A DNA stretch of 64,000 bases from Synechococcus sp. CBW1004 (GTDB lineage: Bacteria; Cyanobacteriota; Cyanobacteriia; PCC-6307; Cyanobiaceae), in contig NZ_CP060397.1 in NCBI RefSeq assembly GCF_015840715.1, positions 1,116,001-1,180,000 on the forward strand, given 5' to 3'. The position numbers and the translations under genes were made by a program. The notes beneath the pieces are model-generated. The model was not told the DNA's origin. It saw only the letters and a list, made by a program, of their open reading frames with translations, and made no database searches. Position 1 is the stretch's first letter. Every line of letters starts with the position of its first letter. Below, piece by piece: positions 1-8,543 of this stretch.

Positions 1-2727
1 ATAGAGATTGAAGTGGGGGATCACCGCCGGCCCGGTGCTGGGCGTGACGCGGATGAATTCCGACAGGGGCACCGGCTGTCCATTGGCACTCGGCACATAC
101 AGCTCCTCGAGGCGCTGCGGGGTGGCGCGGTAGGGAGCATCCGCCTGCACATAGACACGGCGCACCTTGCCCTCCTGGAAGGTGTCATTGATGTAAGCGC
201 CGCCGAAATTGAGGCTGAGCACCTGCATCGCCTGGGCGAAGTCGATCCCGAGGGATGCCAGTCGGGCGCGGTCGACGCTGATCTTCAGCTGCGGCGCCTC
301 CGGGCTGAACTGGGTGAAGACCCGCTGCAGATCGGGATGGGCGTTGGCCTGCCGGATCAGGCGGCCGGCGGCCTGGAAGAACTGCGGCAGCGACAGACCG
401 CCGCCGCTGCGATCCAGCAGCTGGAACTCGAAGCCGCCGGCCGCGCCGTAACCGGGAATCGCGGGGGGTTCGATCGTGATGACCCGAGCATCACGCAGGG
501 TGGAGAAGCGGCGGTTGAGACGCGCCACGATCGCTTCCATCGACTGATCCGCGCTCGTTCGCTCATCCCAGTTGGTGGTGCCGAAGAAGAACAGGCCCCG
601 ATTGGGCGCATTGCCATCGAGGCTGGCCCCGCTGAACACAGCGGCGGCCTGGATCGACTTCTCCTCGCCGAGGATTTCGAGCACACGGGCATTGATGCGG
701 CGCGTGGTCTGCTCGGAAGTCCCTTCGGGCGCCTGGACGATGCCGACGCCATAACCCTGATCCTCCACCGGCACGAAACCGGAGGGGATGGCGTTGAAGG
801 CCACCGCCGTGAGCACGATGCCGGAGGCCAGGGTGAGCATCACCGGCCGGCGATGGCGCAGCACCCTTCCGAGGGCATCCGCATAGGCATTCTCCGCCCG
901 GGCATAGAAGCCGTTGAAGGCGGTGAAGATCGTCGGGGTGAACCAGCCGGTGAGCACGCCGATGCCGCTGAACAGCAGCACGACCGGCGGACTGGAGAGC
1001 CCCGCGAAGGCAAGGGCCGCCGCCGCCGCGATCAACGTGCTCGGCAGCAGCAGCGGCAGGGTGGTGAAGCGTTGCAGGGCGGCACCCAGCATCCCGCCGG
1101 CGATCAGCAACCCCATGGCCGGGAGGACGCCACCACCGCTGACGAGGACGCCGTAGAGGAATCCGAGCAGGACTCCGGCGATGGCGTAGACACGTCGCGT
1201 CGGCTCCGGCCCCTGGCGCGACAGCAGCAGGGCCGACAGCATCGGCGAGAAGGTGAGAGCGTTGAAGGTGGAGATGGCGATCGAGAAGAGGATCGTTGCC
1301 GCGAACTGGCGGTAGATCGTGCCGGGCGCACCGGGAAAGAACAGCACCGGCAGGAACACGGCAAACAGCACCAGCGAGGTGGCCAGCACCGCAGCGAACA
1401 GTTCATCCATCGTGGCCCTGGCCGCCTGAACGGCGGTGAGGCCTTCGGCGCGACGGGTGGCGGTTCCCTCGATCACCGTGATCGCGTCATCCACCACCAG
1501 GCCGGTGGCCAGCACCAGACCGAACAGGGTCAGCTGGTTGAGGCTGAAGCCGAACACCTTCACGAAGGCGAAGGTGCCCACCAGTGCGACCGGGATCGCA
1601 ATACCGGGCACCAGGGTCGCCTTCCAGTCCTGCAGGAACAGGAACAGGATCAGCACCACGAGCACCACCGCATCGCGCAGCGAATCGGTGACTCCTTCGA
1701 TCGAGGCGCTGATGAAGTCGGTGACGTCGTAGATGCGCTGCAGCTGAATCCCCGGCGGCAGACCCTCCTGGAATTCCGCCAGCACCTCCTTCACACCCCT
1801 CGACACCTCCAGGGCATTGCTGCCGCTGAGCTGGTAGACAGCGATTCCCACCGAAGGCACGCCGCGCAGGTCGGTGGCGCTGATGTCGTAGGTCTCGCCA
1901 CCCAGCTCAACCCGGCCCACATCACGCAGACGCACGACGGCACCATCCGCCGTGTTGCGAAGGATCAGGTTCTCGAAGTCCTCTTCCCTGAGCAGGCGTC
2001 CCTGCAGCTCAACGGTGAAGGTGTAGGGCTGGCCGGCGGGCGACGGCGCCCCCCCCACCCGTCCAGCGGGCACGAGGCGGTTCTGGCTCTGCAGGGCCGC
2101 CACCACATCGGCGGCGGTCAGGTTCTGCTGGGTGAGGCGATCAGGATCCAGCCAGAGGCGGATCGCCAGGCGACGATTCCCGAAATAGGAGACGTCGCCG
2201 ACTCCCCGGACCCGCTTGATCTGTTCGGTGAGTCCCTGATCCAGCTGGCCGCTGAGCGTCTCGACGCTGTAGGGCCTGGCTGGATCCGTGCTGACCAGGT
2301 TGTAGACGAGGAGGATCGAATTGGAGGCCTTGCTGACGGTGACCCCGGCCTGACGGACCTCCGCTGGAAGCTGGGGTTCGGCCAGCGACACCCGGTTCTG
2401 GACGTTGACCTGGTTGATGGCACCGTCGGTGCCGCTGGCGAAGGCGATGCTGATCGCGCTGCTGCCGTCAGCGGCGCTGGTGGAGGTGATGAACTCCATG
2501 TTCTCCACCCCGTTGATCTGCTGCTCGAGCACCGTGGTGACACCCTCTTCGACGCTGATCGCGTCGGCACCGACGTAGCGGGCCCTCACCTGAACGGTGG
2601 GCGGTGCAATGTCAGGCAGGTTCTCGATCGGCAGGATCGGCAGGGCGATCAGTCCCGCGATCACGATCAGCAGGCTGCAGACCGTGGTGAGCACCGGTCT
2701 GAGGATGAAGCGGTCGGAGGCGGACAT
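1..2727 (-). CDS. RND (HAE1-type) multidrug efflux permease, partial at 3' end
   Basis: Inner-membrane proton-driven pump of the AcrB/HAE1 family; with the adaptor encoded just upstream it would export hydrophobic or amphiphilic compounds. The visible 909 codons start MSASDRFILRPVLTTV, followed by the first membrane helix and the porter-domain stretch ENLPDIAPPTVQVRARYVGA, both typical of AcrB homologues. The last residues in the window, near TPSTGPAVIPHFNLY, lie in the second periplasmic porter region. Full-length family members are about 1040 residues, so only the C-terminal end, with part of the second periplasmic loop and the final helices, lies outside. The ATG at 2727 follows a GAGGA ribosome site and comes 15 bases after the adaptor stop, so the two genes form an operon. 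Substrate is unknown. Confidence 0.93.
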   Translation of the reverse strand, partial: MSASDRFILRPVLTTVCSLLIVIAGLIALPILPIENLPDIAPPTVQVRARYVGADAISVEEGVTTVLEQQINGVENMEFITSTSAADGSSAISIAFASGTDGAINQVNVQNRVSLAEPQLPAEVRQAGVTVSKASNSILLVYNLVSTDPARPYSVETLSGQLDQGLTEQIKRVRGVGDVSYFGNRRLAIRLWLDPDRLTQQNLTAADVVAALQSQNRLVPAGRVGGAPSPAGQPYTFTVELQGRLLREEDFENLILRNTADGAVVRLRDVGRVELGGETYDISATDLRGVPSVGIAVYQLSGSNALEVSRGVKEVLAEFQEGLPPGIQLQRIYDVTDFISASIEGVTDSLRDAVVLVVLILFLFLQDWKATLVPGIAIPVALVGTFAFVKVFGFSLNQLTLFGLVLATGLVVDDAITVIEGTATRRAEGLTAVQAARATMDELFAAVLATSLVLFAVFLPVLFFPGAPGTIYRQFAATILFSIAISTFNALTFSPMLSALLLSRQGPEPTRRVYAIAGVLLGFLYGVLVSGGGVLPAMGLLIAGGMLGAALQRFTTLPLLLPSTLIAAAAALAFAGLSSPPVVLLFSGIGVLTGWFTPTIFTAFNGFYARAENAYADALGRVLRHRRPVMLTLASGIVLTAVAFNAIPSGFVPVEDQGYGVGIVQAPEGTSEQTTRRINARVLEILGEEKSIQAAAVFSGASLDGNAPNRGLFFFGTTNWDERTSADQSMEAIVARLNRRFSTLRDARVITIEPPAIPGYGAAGGFEFQLLDRSGGGLSLPQFFQAAGRLIRQANAHPDLQRVFTQFSPEAPQLKISVDRARLASLGIDFAQAMQVLSLNFGGAYINDTFQEGKVRRVYVQADAPYRATPQRLEELYVPSANGQPVPLSEFIRVTPSTGPAVIPHFNLY

Positions 2728-2742
2728 CGGCTGGGGTCCTCC

Positions 2743-3873
2743 TCAGCGCGCGGATGGGGCCTGCCCCGAGCCCGGGCTCGAGGCGGCGATCTGCACCGGC
2801 AGGCCATGGCGCAGGCTGAGCAGGTTGGTGCTGATCACCCGGGCGCCCGCCCCCAGACCGCTGACCACGGGGTAGCGGCCATCCTGCAACGGCCCCAGCG
2901 TCACCCGCGTCTGCAAGGCGAACAGGCTGCCGGGCGGGAGCTTGCGCAACTGCTCCAGAGGCGCCTGGCCGGGCTCACGCTCCAGCTCCTGCAGGCTGCC
3001 GACGCGCCAGACGTAGCTCTGGCCGGAGGACTGGGTGACCACCCCCACCGGCACCGACAACTGAGCGCTGCTGTCGAGGACGAGCCGGGTGCGAACCCGC
3101 AGGCCATTGCGCAGGCTGCCGCCCCGGTTGTCGTAGGTGGCCTTGACCAGCAGCACCTGGTTGCCGACGTTGACACTGGGGTCGATCGAATCGACCACGC
3201 CGCTGACCAGGGGCCGGCTGCTGCCGGGGTCCTCCAGAATCACGGTCTGCCCGGGCCGCACACTGTTGCGCAGCCGGGCCGGCACGTCGATGCGGGCGTT
3301 GAGCTCGCCGTTGCGGATCACCGTGGTGAAGGGATCGCCGGCGCGGATCACATCACCCACCTTCACGGTGACATCGCCGATCACCCCGCCAATGGGAGAG
3401 CGCAGATCACGAAAGGCAAGATCCGCCTCACGGGCCTTGAGAGTGGCGATGGACTCGATGTACGACTGGCGCAGTTCATCGCGCTGAATCGGACTGGCGG
3501 CTCCCTCGCGGGCCAGGAAGGCGAAGCGCTGATAGTTGAGCCGGTTCTTGGCCTGACGGGAGCGCAGACTCAGAACCTCGGCCTGCAGTTGCGTCTGATC
3601 CAGCACCACCAGCAGCTGACCGGGGCGCACCCGATCGCCCTGGCGCACGTTCAGGCGCTGGATGCGTCCGCCGGCCTGGGCCGCCAGCTGCACCGACTCC
3701 ACCGCATCGAGGGTGCTGATGGTGACCACCTCCTGCCGGAACGCGGCCGGCCGGGCCTCAATCACGTCCACCTGCAGGGGCGCGGCCGCCTGGGGGACGG
3801 TTCGCTCGCAGCCGGCCAGCAGCGTGAGGACTGACAGGACGGCCGGCAGCGGACCGAACCGGGGAGATATCAA
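2743..3873 (-). CDS. RND efflux membrane fusion (adaptor) lipoprotein, AcrA family
   Basis: Periplasmic adaptor linking the RND permease to an outer-membrane channel. The N-terminus carries a hydrophobic stretch ending in the lipobox LLAGC, so it is probably a lipoprotein. After it come a barrel-sandwich/lipoyl half motif (QGDRVRPGQLLVVLD), a coiled-coil hairpin, the second lipoyl half (RSPIGGVIGDVTVKVGD) and a beta-barrel domain. About 376 residues, normal for the family. The start is uncertain: the longest frame runs further upstream to 4146, but that part is low-complexity and lacks adaptor features. The TTG at 3873 puts a signal peptide right at the N-terminus. A TATAAG hexamer at 3895-3900 (minus strand) could be the -10 element, but no good -35 was found. 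Directly precedes the permease gene. Confidence 0.88.
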   Translation of the reverse strand: MISPRFGPLPAVLSVLTLLAGCERTVPQAAAPLQVDVIEARPAAFRQEVVTISTLDAVESVQLAAQAGGRIQRLNVRQGDRVRPGQLLVVLDQTQLQAEVLSLRSRQAKNRLNYQRFAFLAREGAASPIQRDELRQSYIESIATLKAREADLAFRDLRSPIGGVIGDVTVKVGDVIRAGDPFTTVIRNGELNARIDVPARLRNSVRPGQTVILEDPGSSRPLVSGVVDSIDPSVNVGNQVLLVKATYDNRGGSLRNGLRVRTRLVLDSSAQLSVPVGVVTQSSGQSYVWRVGSLQELEREPGQAPLEQLRKLPPGSLFALQTRVTLGPLQDGRYPVVSGLGAGARVISTNLLSLRHGLPVQIAASSPGSGQAPSAR

Positions 3874-4211
3874 TTCAGCGGCGCAGGAGCCACCCTTATA
3901 CGCCTCTCGTTGCGGGAGCGCTGTGAACGCAACGGATCCGCAACCGGAGCGATGGCGGGCGGCGCAGCGCCCCAGGGCAGGCCCACAGCGCCCATAACAG
4001 GGCGACCAGCCCCGGGAGGCCCCACCAGGGTCGGGCCGGAAGTGCCATCCTGGGATGACCTCGCGGCGAGACCTTCCATGGGCCTGATGCACTGTCCGCT
4101 CTGCATCGGTCTGGCGGTGCTCTCGGCCCTGCGCTTCTCCGCCCACGCCTGGCTGGTCTGGCGGCGCTTCGGCCCCCTGCGGCCCTCTTCCGACGCTTCA
4201 CTCGCCCTGGC
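3874..4211. other. divergent intergenic region upstream of the efflux operon
   Basis: About 340 bases between the minus-strand efflux operon and the plus-strand MBL-fold gene. It should hold promoters for both directions. Several GC-rich inverted repeats occur, for example CGCCC-ataaca-GGGCG near 3993-4008. Short hydrophobic frames exist on both strands; only the plus one at 4078-4215 is listed separately, as it overlaps the next start. No RNA gene was recognised. Confidence 0.4.
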
Positions 4212-4215
4212 ATGA
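4078..4215 (+). CDS. possible small membrane protein (45 aa)
   Basis: Short frame MGLMHCPLCIGLAVLSALRF and on, with one hydrophobic segment, a CPLC cysteine pair and a basic tail. Its stop overlaps the ATG of the MBL-fold gene in the arrangement ATGA, which is common for translationally coupled genes. No clear ribosome site and no family recognised. In GC-rich DNA such frames arise by chance, so this is a weak call; coupling to the downstream gene is the only positive argument. Confidence 0.2.
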   Translation: MGLMHCPLCIGLAVLSALRFSAHAWLVWRRFGPLRPSSDASLALA

Positions 4216-4985
4216 GCCTGTCGGCCACCTACTTCGGCGCCAATGGCTGGCTGCTGGAGTTTCAGGATCCCGATGTCTCGGGTCCGGGCCTGAGGGTGCT
4301 GGTGGATCCCTGGCTGGAGGGGCCCCTGGTGTTTCCGCCCGGACCCTGGCTGCTCAAGGCGGAACTGCGCGATCCCCTCCCGCCACCCGAGGACCTGGAT
4401 CTGTTGTTGCTCAGCCAGGGGCTACCGGATCACTGCCATCCCCCCAGCCTGGCGCTGCTGCCTCCCGATCTGCCCGTGGTGGCCTCACCCACCGCCGCAG
4501 CCCGGGTCCGCAGGCTGGGCTTCAGCGCTGTCACGGCGTTGCCACCCGGCCACAGCCACCGCTGCCGCTCCCTGGCGATCACGGCCACTGCCGGAGCACC
4601 CGTGCCCCAGACGGAAAACGGCTACCTGCTGGAGCACCCCGGCGGCAGCCTCTACCTCGAACCCCACGGTTTCCTGGCCAGGGATCTGGCGCCACGCCGC
4701 CTCGATGCGGTGATCACCCCGGTGATCGACCTGGGGCTGCCCCTGGCCGGCGCCTTCGTGCGCGGCCGCCGGGTGCTGCCGGAGCTGCTGGAGTTGTTCC
4801 AGCCCACGACGGTCCTGGCCAGCACCACCGGAGGCGATGTGCGCTTCAGCGGCGTGGTCGCCGGCCTGCTGCGCGGCGAAGGCACGATTGAGGAGGCCGC
4901 GGCCACCGTCGAACAGGGAGGGGCCGGACGTGCCCGGCTGATCCATCCCATCCCAGGGGTCGCCTACTCGCTGCCTGTGGGGTGA
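4212..4985 (+). CDS. MBL-fold metallo-hydrolase-like protein with altered metal motif
   Basis: 257-residue protein resembling the UlaG/MBL-fold family shared by cyanobacteria and plants. The N-terminal pattern (YFGANGWLLEF, then LVDPWLEG) matches the first strands of the fold. At the place of the usual HxHxDH zinc motif the sequence reads SQGLPDHCH: the first two histidines are replaced by Gln and Leu, while Asp-His remain. Further along, PHGFLARDL and the ITPVIDLGLPLAG region fit the core. The metal site is therefore incomplete or different and no substrate can be assigned. Start ATG at 4212 overlaps a short upstream frame. Convergent with ppsA. I recall similar SQG-type motifs in plant homologues, so the change may be ancestral and not decay. 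Confidence 0.75.
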   Translation: MSLSATYFGANGWLLEFQDPDVSGPGLRVLVDPWLEGPLVFPPGPWLLKAELRDPLPPPEDLDLLLLSQGLPDHCHPPSLALLPPDLPVVASPTAAARVRRLGFSAVTALPPGHSHRCRSLAITATAGAPVPQTENGYLLEHPGGSLYLEPHGFLARDLAPRRLDAVITPVIDLGLPLAGAFVRGRRVLPELLELFQPTTVLASTTGGDVRFSGVVAGLLRGEGTIEEAAATVEQGGAGRARLIHPIPGVAYSLPVG

Positions 4986-5115
4986 GCGGCCAATCACTCC
5001 ATGCCGGAGAAACCTCACCGCCAGAACGCTGGAGGGCATTCCGCCGATCCGGGAGCATCCGGAGCATGGATGCGGCTTGAACCGATCGGAGCACCTCCAG
5101 TCCCTTCGCTGCTCC

Positions 5116-7545
5116 TCACCCCGCCAGCTCCCCCTCCAGCTCGGCGATCGCCAGCCGCGTGCGCACCACGGCATCGGGGTTGAGGCTGATCGAATCGATC
5201 CCCTCCTCGACCAGGAAGCGGGCGAACTCCGGATAGTCGCTGGGAGCCTGGCCGCAGATGCCGATCTTGCGACCGCAGCGCTTGGCCGTGTGGATCGCCA
5301 GGCGGATCATCTCCTTGACGGTGGCATGGCGCTCATCGAACAACTCCGCCACCAGAGCCGAATCGCGATCGAGCCCCAGGGTGAGCTGGGTGAGGTCGTT
5401 GGAGCCGATCGAGAAGCCATCGAAGCGCTGAGCGAAGGCCTCGGCGCCGATCACATTGCTGGGCAGCTCGCACATCACATACACCTGCAGCCCGTTCTCA
5501 CCGCGCACCAGGCCATGGAGGGCCATCTCCGCCAGCACCTTGTCGCCCTCCTCGGGAGTGCGGCAGAAGGGAATCATCGGGATCACGTTGGTGAGCCCCA
5601 TCCGCTCACGCACCTGTTTCAACGCCCGGCACTCCAGGCCGAAGGCCTCCCGGAAGGCCGGCGCGTGATAACGGGAGGCACCGCGCCAGCCGATCATCGG
5701 GTTCTCCTCCTGCGGCTCGAACACGCGCCCACCCAGGAGATTGGCGTATTCGTTGCTCTTGAAATCGGAGAAGCGCAGAATCACCGGCCTGGGATAAAAG
5801 GCCGCCGCGATCCTGGCCATGCCCTGGGCCAGCAGATCCACGTAGTAATCAGCCGGCCGTTCATAGCCGGCGGTGAGCTCGGCGATCGCCTGGCGCTCGG
5901 CCGCATCGGCCACCCGCTCCGGCTGCAGCAGCGCCATCGGATGCACCTTGATGTGGTTGGCGATGATGAACTCCAGCCGCGCCAGGCCGACGCCATCGCA
6001 GGGGATGCGGGCGAGGTTGAAGGCCTCCTCGGGGTTGCCCACGTTCATCAGGATCTGCGTTCTTGTGGATGGCAGATCGTCGAGCCGCTGTTCACGCACT
6101 TCGAACGGCAGGATCCCGTCGTAGACGTGACCGACATCGCCGTCGCAGCAGCTGATCGTGATCGGCTGGCCGTCGGCGATGCGGCTGGTGGCCTCGCCGG
6201 TGCCGACGATCGCCGTGATGCCCATCTCGCGGGCGATGATCGCCGCGTGGCAGGTGCGGCCCCCCTGGTCAGTCACGACGCCGCGGCAGCGCCTGAGGAT
6301 CGGCTCCCAGTCAGGATCGGTGCGGCGGGTGATCAGCAGGTCGCCCGGCTCGAAGCGCTGGATCTCGGAGGGGTCGGCGATCACCCTCGCCCGACCGCTG
6401 CTCACCGAAGCGCCGATCGCCCGGCCGCTGAGGATCGGCTCCTGCGCGTGGGGCTGCAGGTGCCAGCTGCGCAGCACCGCCCCCTCCTGCCGCGACTGCA
6501 CGGTCTCGGGCCGCGCCTGCAGGATGAACAGCTCGCCGCTTTCGCCGTCGCGGGCCCACTCGATGTCCATCGGCGTCGGCAGGCCGCGGCGGGCGCTGTA
6601 GTGATCCTCGATCAGGCAGGCCCAGCGGGCCAGCTGCAGGGCTTCGGCGTCGCTGATCGCGTAGCGGCGCCGTTCCGCTTCGGGCACGGGCTCGTTGCGG
6701 GTGGCGCTGGCGCCGGGATGGCTGGGGTCGGCGGCCGACGCCGCTCCGTCCTCGGCATAGACCATGCGGATCGCCTTGCTGCCCAGCCGTTTGCTGAGGA
6801 TCGGCGCGCAGCCCCCGGCCAGGGTGGGCTTGAAGATCAGATACTCGTCGGGATTGACGGCCCCCTGCACCACGTTCTCGCCCAGGCCATAGGCGGCCGT
6901 GAGCAGAACGGCGTCGCGGAAGCCGGTCTCGGTGTCGATGGAAAACATCACCCCCGACGCCCCCAGATCGGAGCGCACCATGCGCTGCATCCCGATCGAG
7001 AGGGCCACCTCGAAGTGATCGAAGCCGTGGATCTGCCGGTAGGAGATCGCCCGGTCGGTGAACAGCGAGGCGTAGCAGCGGCGGCAGGCGGCGATCAGGG
7101 CCGCCTCGCCGTGCACATTCAGAAACGTCTCCTGCTGGCCGGCGAAGGAGGCATCAGGCAGATCCTCGGCGGTGGCACTGGAGCGCACCGCCACGGACGG
7201 CGCCCCCAGAGCGCGGTAGGCATCCAGTATCGCCTGCTCCAGATCCGCCGGCAAGGGGGTGCTGAGCAGCAGTGAGCGGGCAGCGGCGCCGGCCGCCTGC
7301 AGGGCGGCGATGTCGTTGCCATCGAGGCCGTCGAGGATGGCGTGCAGCCGGTCGGCCAGGCCGCCGCTGCTGATCAGGTGGCGATAGGCGGCAGCCGTGG
7401 TGGCAAACCCTGTGGGCACGCGCACGCCGGCCTCATCCAGTTCGCGGATCAGCTCACCGAGGGAGGCGTTCTTGCCGCCCACATCAGCCAGATCCACCAG
7501 GCCCACCTGCTCGAAGGGCACCACCAGGAGGTCGGACGGGAGCAT
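5116..7545 (-). CDS. ppsA: phosphoenolpyruvate synthase
   Basis: Pyruvate, water dikinase: converts pyruvate and ATP to PEP, AMP and phosphate, feeding gluconeogenesis. 809 residues, the normal length. The N-terminal PPDK-type ATP-binding domain starts near GGKNASLGELIREL and includes VRSSATAEDLPDASFAGQQE. The swivelling phosphohistidine domain carries GGRTCHAAIIARE, whose His433 is the phosphorylated residue. The C-terminal TIM barrel contains ARLEFIIANHI and GSNDLTQLTLGLDRD. The open frame extends to 7719, but ATG 7545 (MLPSDLLVVPFEQVGLVDLA) matches the family N-terminus and the extra 58 residues look non-coding. Convergent with the MBL-fold gene. Confidence 0.96.
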   Translation of the reverse strand: MLPSDLLVVPFEQVGLVDLADVGGKNASLGELIRELDEAGVRVPTGFATTAAAYRHLISSGGLADRLHAILDGLDGNDIAALQAAGAAARSLLLSTPLPADLEQAILDAYRALGAPSVAVRSSATAEDLPDASFAGQQETFLNVHGEAALIAACRRCYASLFTDRAISYRQIHGFDHFEVALSIGMQRMVRSDLGASGVMFSIDTETGFRDAVLLTAAYGLGENVVQGAVNPDEYLIFKPTLAGGCAPILSKRLGSKAIRMVYAEDGAASAADPSHPGASATRNEPVPEAERRRYAISDAEALQLARWACLIEDHYSARRGLPTPMDIEWARDGESGELFILQARPETVQSRQEGAVLRSWHLQPHAQEPILSGRAIGASVSSGRARVIADPSEIQRFEPGDLLITRRTDPDWEPILRRCRGVVTDQGGRTCHAAIIAREMGITAIVGTGEATSRIADGQPITISCCDGDVGHVYDGILPFEVREQRLDDLPSTRTQILMNVGNPEEAFNLARIPCDGVGLARLEFIIANHIKVHPMALLQPERVADAAERQAIAELTAGYERPADYYVDLLAQGMARIAAAFYPRPVILRFSDFKSNEYANLLGGRVFEPQEENPMIGWRGASRYHAPAFREAFGLECRALKQVRERMGLTNVIPMIPFCRTPEEGDKVLAEMALHGLVRGENGLQVYVMCELPSNVIGAEAFAQRFDGFSIGSNDLTQLTLGLDRDSALVAELFDERHATVKEMIRLAIHTAKRCGRKIGICGQAPSDYPEFARFLVEEGIDSISLNPDAVVRTRLAIAELEGELAG

Positions 7546-7720
7546 GACGGGCAACCGATCACTGGTCGAACTCTGGCGCTGCCGGCCTGCGCTGGCACCC
7601 CTTTGAAGCGATGCGATCGGAACCTGAGACCCTGCCGCAGCCAGCTGCCACCGGAGCCAGCGGACACTCCCGAACCGGACCCGCTCACCGCGGCAGGCCC
7701 TCCACACCCCGACCTTCACC

Positions 7721-7758
7721 TTGGCGCGGCAAGGTCAGTTTGGCGCGGCAAGGTCAGT
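7721..7758. repeat. two perfect 19-bp tandem direct repeats
   Basis: The unit TTGGCGCGGCAAGGTCAGT occurs at 7721-7739 and again at 7740-7758. The second copy covers the stop codon of the small membrane protein gene (7754-7957). CCTTGGCGCGGCAAGG inside the first copy can fold as a short hairpin, and GACCTT just upstream can pair with AAGGTC. A local duplication, possibly duplicating a terminator-like hairpin. Confidence 0.85.
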
Positions 7759-7957
7759 CTTCAGCGTTCTCCGGTTCGCTCTCGGGCAGCAGCTGGGCCA
7801 GCAGGCCGGCGCCCATCAGCACCAGCCCCAGTCCGATCGCCAGGCCGCGGTTGGCGGCAGCAGGACCATCCAGCCAGGCGGCCGCGGCCAGGAAGGCGCC
7901 CCCGAGAAGCAACGAGGGCACCAGCACGATGCCCTTGGCGGTGCGGTTGAGGCTCAT
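7754..7957 (-). CDS. small two-helix membrane protein
   Basis: 67 residues, start ATG MSLNRTAKGIVLVPSLLLGG. Two hydrophobic segments (about residues 9-28 and 36-57) with a short loop between, and an acidic C-terminal tail (ESEPENAED). Topology prediction is straightforward but function is not; it looks like a conserved picocyanobacterial small membrane protein. A 19-bp tandem duplication covers its stop codon. It lies between ppsA and the SNase-like gene, all on the minus strand. Confidence 0.65.
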   Translation of the reverse strand: MSLNRTAKGIVLVPSLLLGGAFLAAAAWLDGPAAANRGLAIGLGLVLMGAGLLAQLLPESEPENAED

Positions 7958-8147
7958 GGTCGGGCTCTCGGTCGGTCAACGCGCCATCTGGACTGGGCGC
8001 ATAGGATGGATCCTGGCTCAGCGCCACCGCGGCTGTGAGCGGCGACCAGGCTGCACCACGGCCGCGGAGCGACGTCGCCACAAACCTCACGACGGAACCG
8101 AACGGGACGTAACAGAACGCGACGCAACGCGAAGCGACGGAACCGTC

Positions 8148-8543
8148 TCAGAGACAGGAGGCATGCTCGACGACCGGTTCCGCGAAACCGGCGGCAATCA
8201 GCCCGCGGCTGACATCGTCCGGGGCCCCCAGCTTCTGGACCCGCGCCACCAGAATGCCGTCGTGGTTGCCGATCGGGCGCAGATTGACACGGCTGCGCCG
8301 GGGAAGCTGCTGACGCAACCAGGCCAGGGCCTGATCCCGTTCGCCCTCGATCGGGGCCATGCAGGCCAGCTCGACGGTGTAGGTGCGATTGCTGTCGCCC
8401 ACCTGCAGAAGGCTCGGGCTGCGCACCTGCAGCACCTCGGCCGCCGCGGCCGAGCCCGGCACGAGACCGAGCACGGCCAGCGACAGCACAAGAGACAGCA
8501 GACAGGCCGCAGCGAGGGAACGAAGGCGGGGCAGGGAGATCAG
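8148..8543 (-). CDS. small secreted protein with SNase-like domain
   Basis: About 131 residues. Hydrophobic signal peptide ([26 protein letters not shown]), then a compact domain with [26 protein letters not shown] and a C-terminal segment resembling the strand-helix pattern of staphylococcal-nuclease-like proteins ([23 protein letters not shown]). Acidic catalytic residues of true SNases are not evident, so nuclease activity is doubtful. Start is a problem: no in-frame ATG, GTG or TTG precedes the signal peptide. The CTG at 8543 overlaps the ilvB stop by four bases; the first GTG (8489) would cut the signal peptide short and remove its basic region. Co-directional with ilvB, so probably translated by coupling. 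Homology is a tentative judgement from pattern. Confidence 0.6.
   Translation of the reverse strand: MISLPRLRSLAAACLLSLVLSLAVLGLVPGSAAAAEVLQVRSPSLLQVGDSNRTYTVELACMAPIEGERDQALAWLRQQLPRRSRVNLRPIGNHDGILVARVQKLGAPDDVSRGLIAAGFAEPVVEHASCL

Noticed and set aside
13-3834. A 1273-codon plus-strand open frame opposite the efflux genes
   Set aside because: It is an antisense shadow of the RND permease and adaptor: composition is His/Arg/Gly/Gln-rich without domains, and the minus strand encodes clear family motifs.
5077-7275. A 732-codon plus-strand frame
   Set aside because: Shadow of ppsA; no domains and low-complexity composition.
8040-8147. Short repeats of CGACGGAACCG-type sequence downstream of the SNase-like gene
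   Set aside because: Only two short copies in a low-complexity GAC/AAC-rich stretch; too little to call a repeat family.
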